Source: Bolinopsis microptera (Eukaryota; Ctenophora; Tentaculata; Lobata; Bolinopsidae). Taken from it: a stretch of DNA of 64,000 nucleotides. The notes under the pieces were generated by a model, which did not search any database, was not told where the DNA came from, and worked only from the letters and a program-made list of their open reading frames with translations. The stretch covers positions 13,663,167 through 13,727,166 of the forward strand of contig NC_087074.1 in NCBI RefSeq assembly GCF_026151205.1, read 5' to 3'. Shown in pieces: positions 62,872-64,000 of the stretch (position 1 is its first letter; each line of letters begins with the position of its first letter). A program made the position numbers and the translations under genes.

Positions 62872-64000
62872 TCCACCCCACTCAGGCCGCCCATCCCAAA
62901 TAGCTTGAAATCTGTGACAAATCCCTAAAAATCCAGAATGAGAATCTTTACCCCTGGGCCCTGAAGGGGATTTGTGTTGCTGAGTATTTGAAATATGTTT
63001 GGTGGTTAAATAGGTAGTACATATCCCTAACGATCACAAAGACCAAGTTTTAAGCTCTTGAACCACTCAAGCCACTCACAGAGTTGGCCAATCCAAAAAT
63101 GACTGAAATCCTGGTAAAATCCAGATCGAGAATCTTTACCCCTGTAGTGCTTTTATGTTCCCGGGTAGGTGGGACATGTTTTAGTTTAAAAATGGGTTCT
63201 ACCTGTCCCAAACCATCATAAAAATCAAGTTTCGACCTCTCAACCCACTCAGGCCACTCCCAGGGGCCACGCCCATCCCAAAATGACCGAAATCCAGCTA
63301 AAATCCAGACTTTAAAATCTTTACCCCTGTAGTGCTTTTATGTTCCGGGGTAGGCGGGACATGTTTTAGTTTAAAAATGGGTTCTGCCTGTCCCAAACCA
63401 TCATAAAAATCAAGTTTCGACCTCTCAACCCACTCGGGCCACTCCCAGGGGCCACGCCCATCCCAAAATTACCGAAATCCAGCTAAAATCCAGACTTTAA
63501 AATCTTTACCCCTGTAGTGCTTTTATGTTCCGGGGTAGGTGGGACATGTTTTAGTTTTAAAATGGGTTCTACCTGTCCCAAACCATCATAAAAATCAAGT
63601 TTCGACCTCTCAACCCACTCAGGCCACTCCCAGGGGCCACGCCCATCCCAAAATTACCGAAATCCAGCTAAAATCCAGACTTTAAAATCTTTACCCCTGT
63701 AGTGCTTTTATGTTCCGGGGTAGGTGGGACATGTTTTAGTTTAAAAATGGGTTCTACCTGTCCCAAACCATCATAAAAATCAAGTTTCGACCTCTCAACC
63801 CACTCAGGCCACTCCCAGGGGCCACGCCCATCCCAAAATTACCGAAATCCAGCTAAAATCCAGACTTTAAAATCTTTACCCCTGTAGTGCTTTTATGTTC
63901 CGGGGTAGGTGGGACATGTTTTAGTTTAAAAATGGGTTCTACCTGTCCCAAACCATCATAAAAATCAAGTTTCGACCTCTCAACCCACTCAGGCCACTCC
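62872..64000 (+). repeat. 185-bp satellite running off the right edge
   Basis: The marker CCTGTAGTGCTTTTATGTTC begins at 63141, 63326, 63511, 63696 and 63881, an exact 185-base step. A diverged unit precedes at about 62872-63140. Neighbouring units are nearly identical, so the array is young. It lies within the inferred intron of the FERM gene. Confidence 0.95.

Overview
The window looks like nuclear DNA from an animal. It is AT-rich, with several multi-exon genes carrying GT-AG introns, 7TM receptors, a FYVE/RhoGEF/PH gene, a FERM gene, an SRCR protein and many metazoan-type repeats (CR1/L2-like LINE relics, a Penelope-like element, satellites, short DNA transposons). The protein mix and one mobile-element domain suggest an early-branching animal, perhaps a cnidarian. 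That placement is an inference and is not firm. Exon chains were built by hand from protein similarity, GT-AG borders and phase; for every multi-exon gene the phases close without a gap.

Bases 1-21260 are mostly repeats: two abutting LINE relics, six pieces of one mobile-element C-terminal domain, a GC-rich MITE family with 9-bp target duplications (four copies, one nested in another), a 331-bp satellite in two head-on arrays, a 113-bp satellite with higher-order structure, a 731-bp palindrome between TTAA tetranucleotides, and a single-exon C2H2 zinc-finger gene. Bases 21900-28350 hold a Penelope-like RT/GIY-YIG reading frame and a 13-exon Hsp70 gene on the minus strand. A small three-exon gene starts head-to-head with Hsp70 and holds an antisense 7TM receptor inside its 5.6-kb intron. 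A three-exon secreted protein of unknown family follows at 36.6-38.3 kb.

From 40.66 to 52.7 kb lies the 3' part (14 exons) of an FGD-type Rho/Cdc42 exchange factor, minus strand, ordered DH-PH-FYVE-PH. Upstream are a poly-G/poly-C bounded foldback element, a three-exon rhodopsin-family receptor, a DNA transposon flanked by 10-bp direct repeats, a single-exon secreted SRCR protein, and the last six exons of a FERM-domain gene whose start lies outside the window. A 185-bp satellite runs off the right edge.

The most unusual signal is that short tandem duplications repeatedly lie exactly across exon-intron borders, multiplying splice sites: four 5' splice sites at 32-bp spacing in Hsp70; in the FGD gene four 5' sites at 33-bp spacing, fourteen 3' sites at about 40-bp spacing, and single 43-, 64- and 65-bp duplications over three more borders. 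A 59-bp triplication covers the stop codon of one receptor gene.
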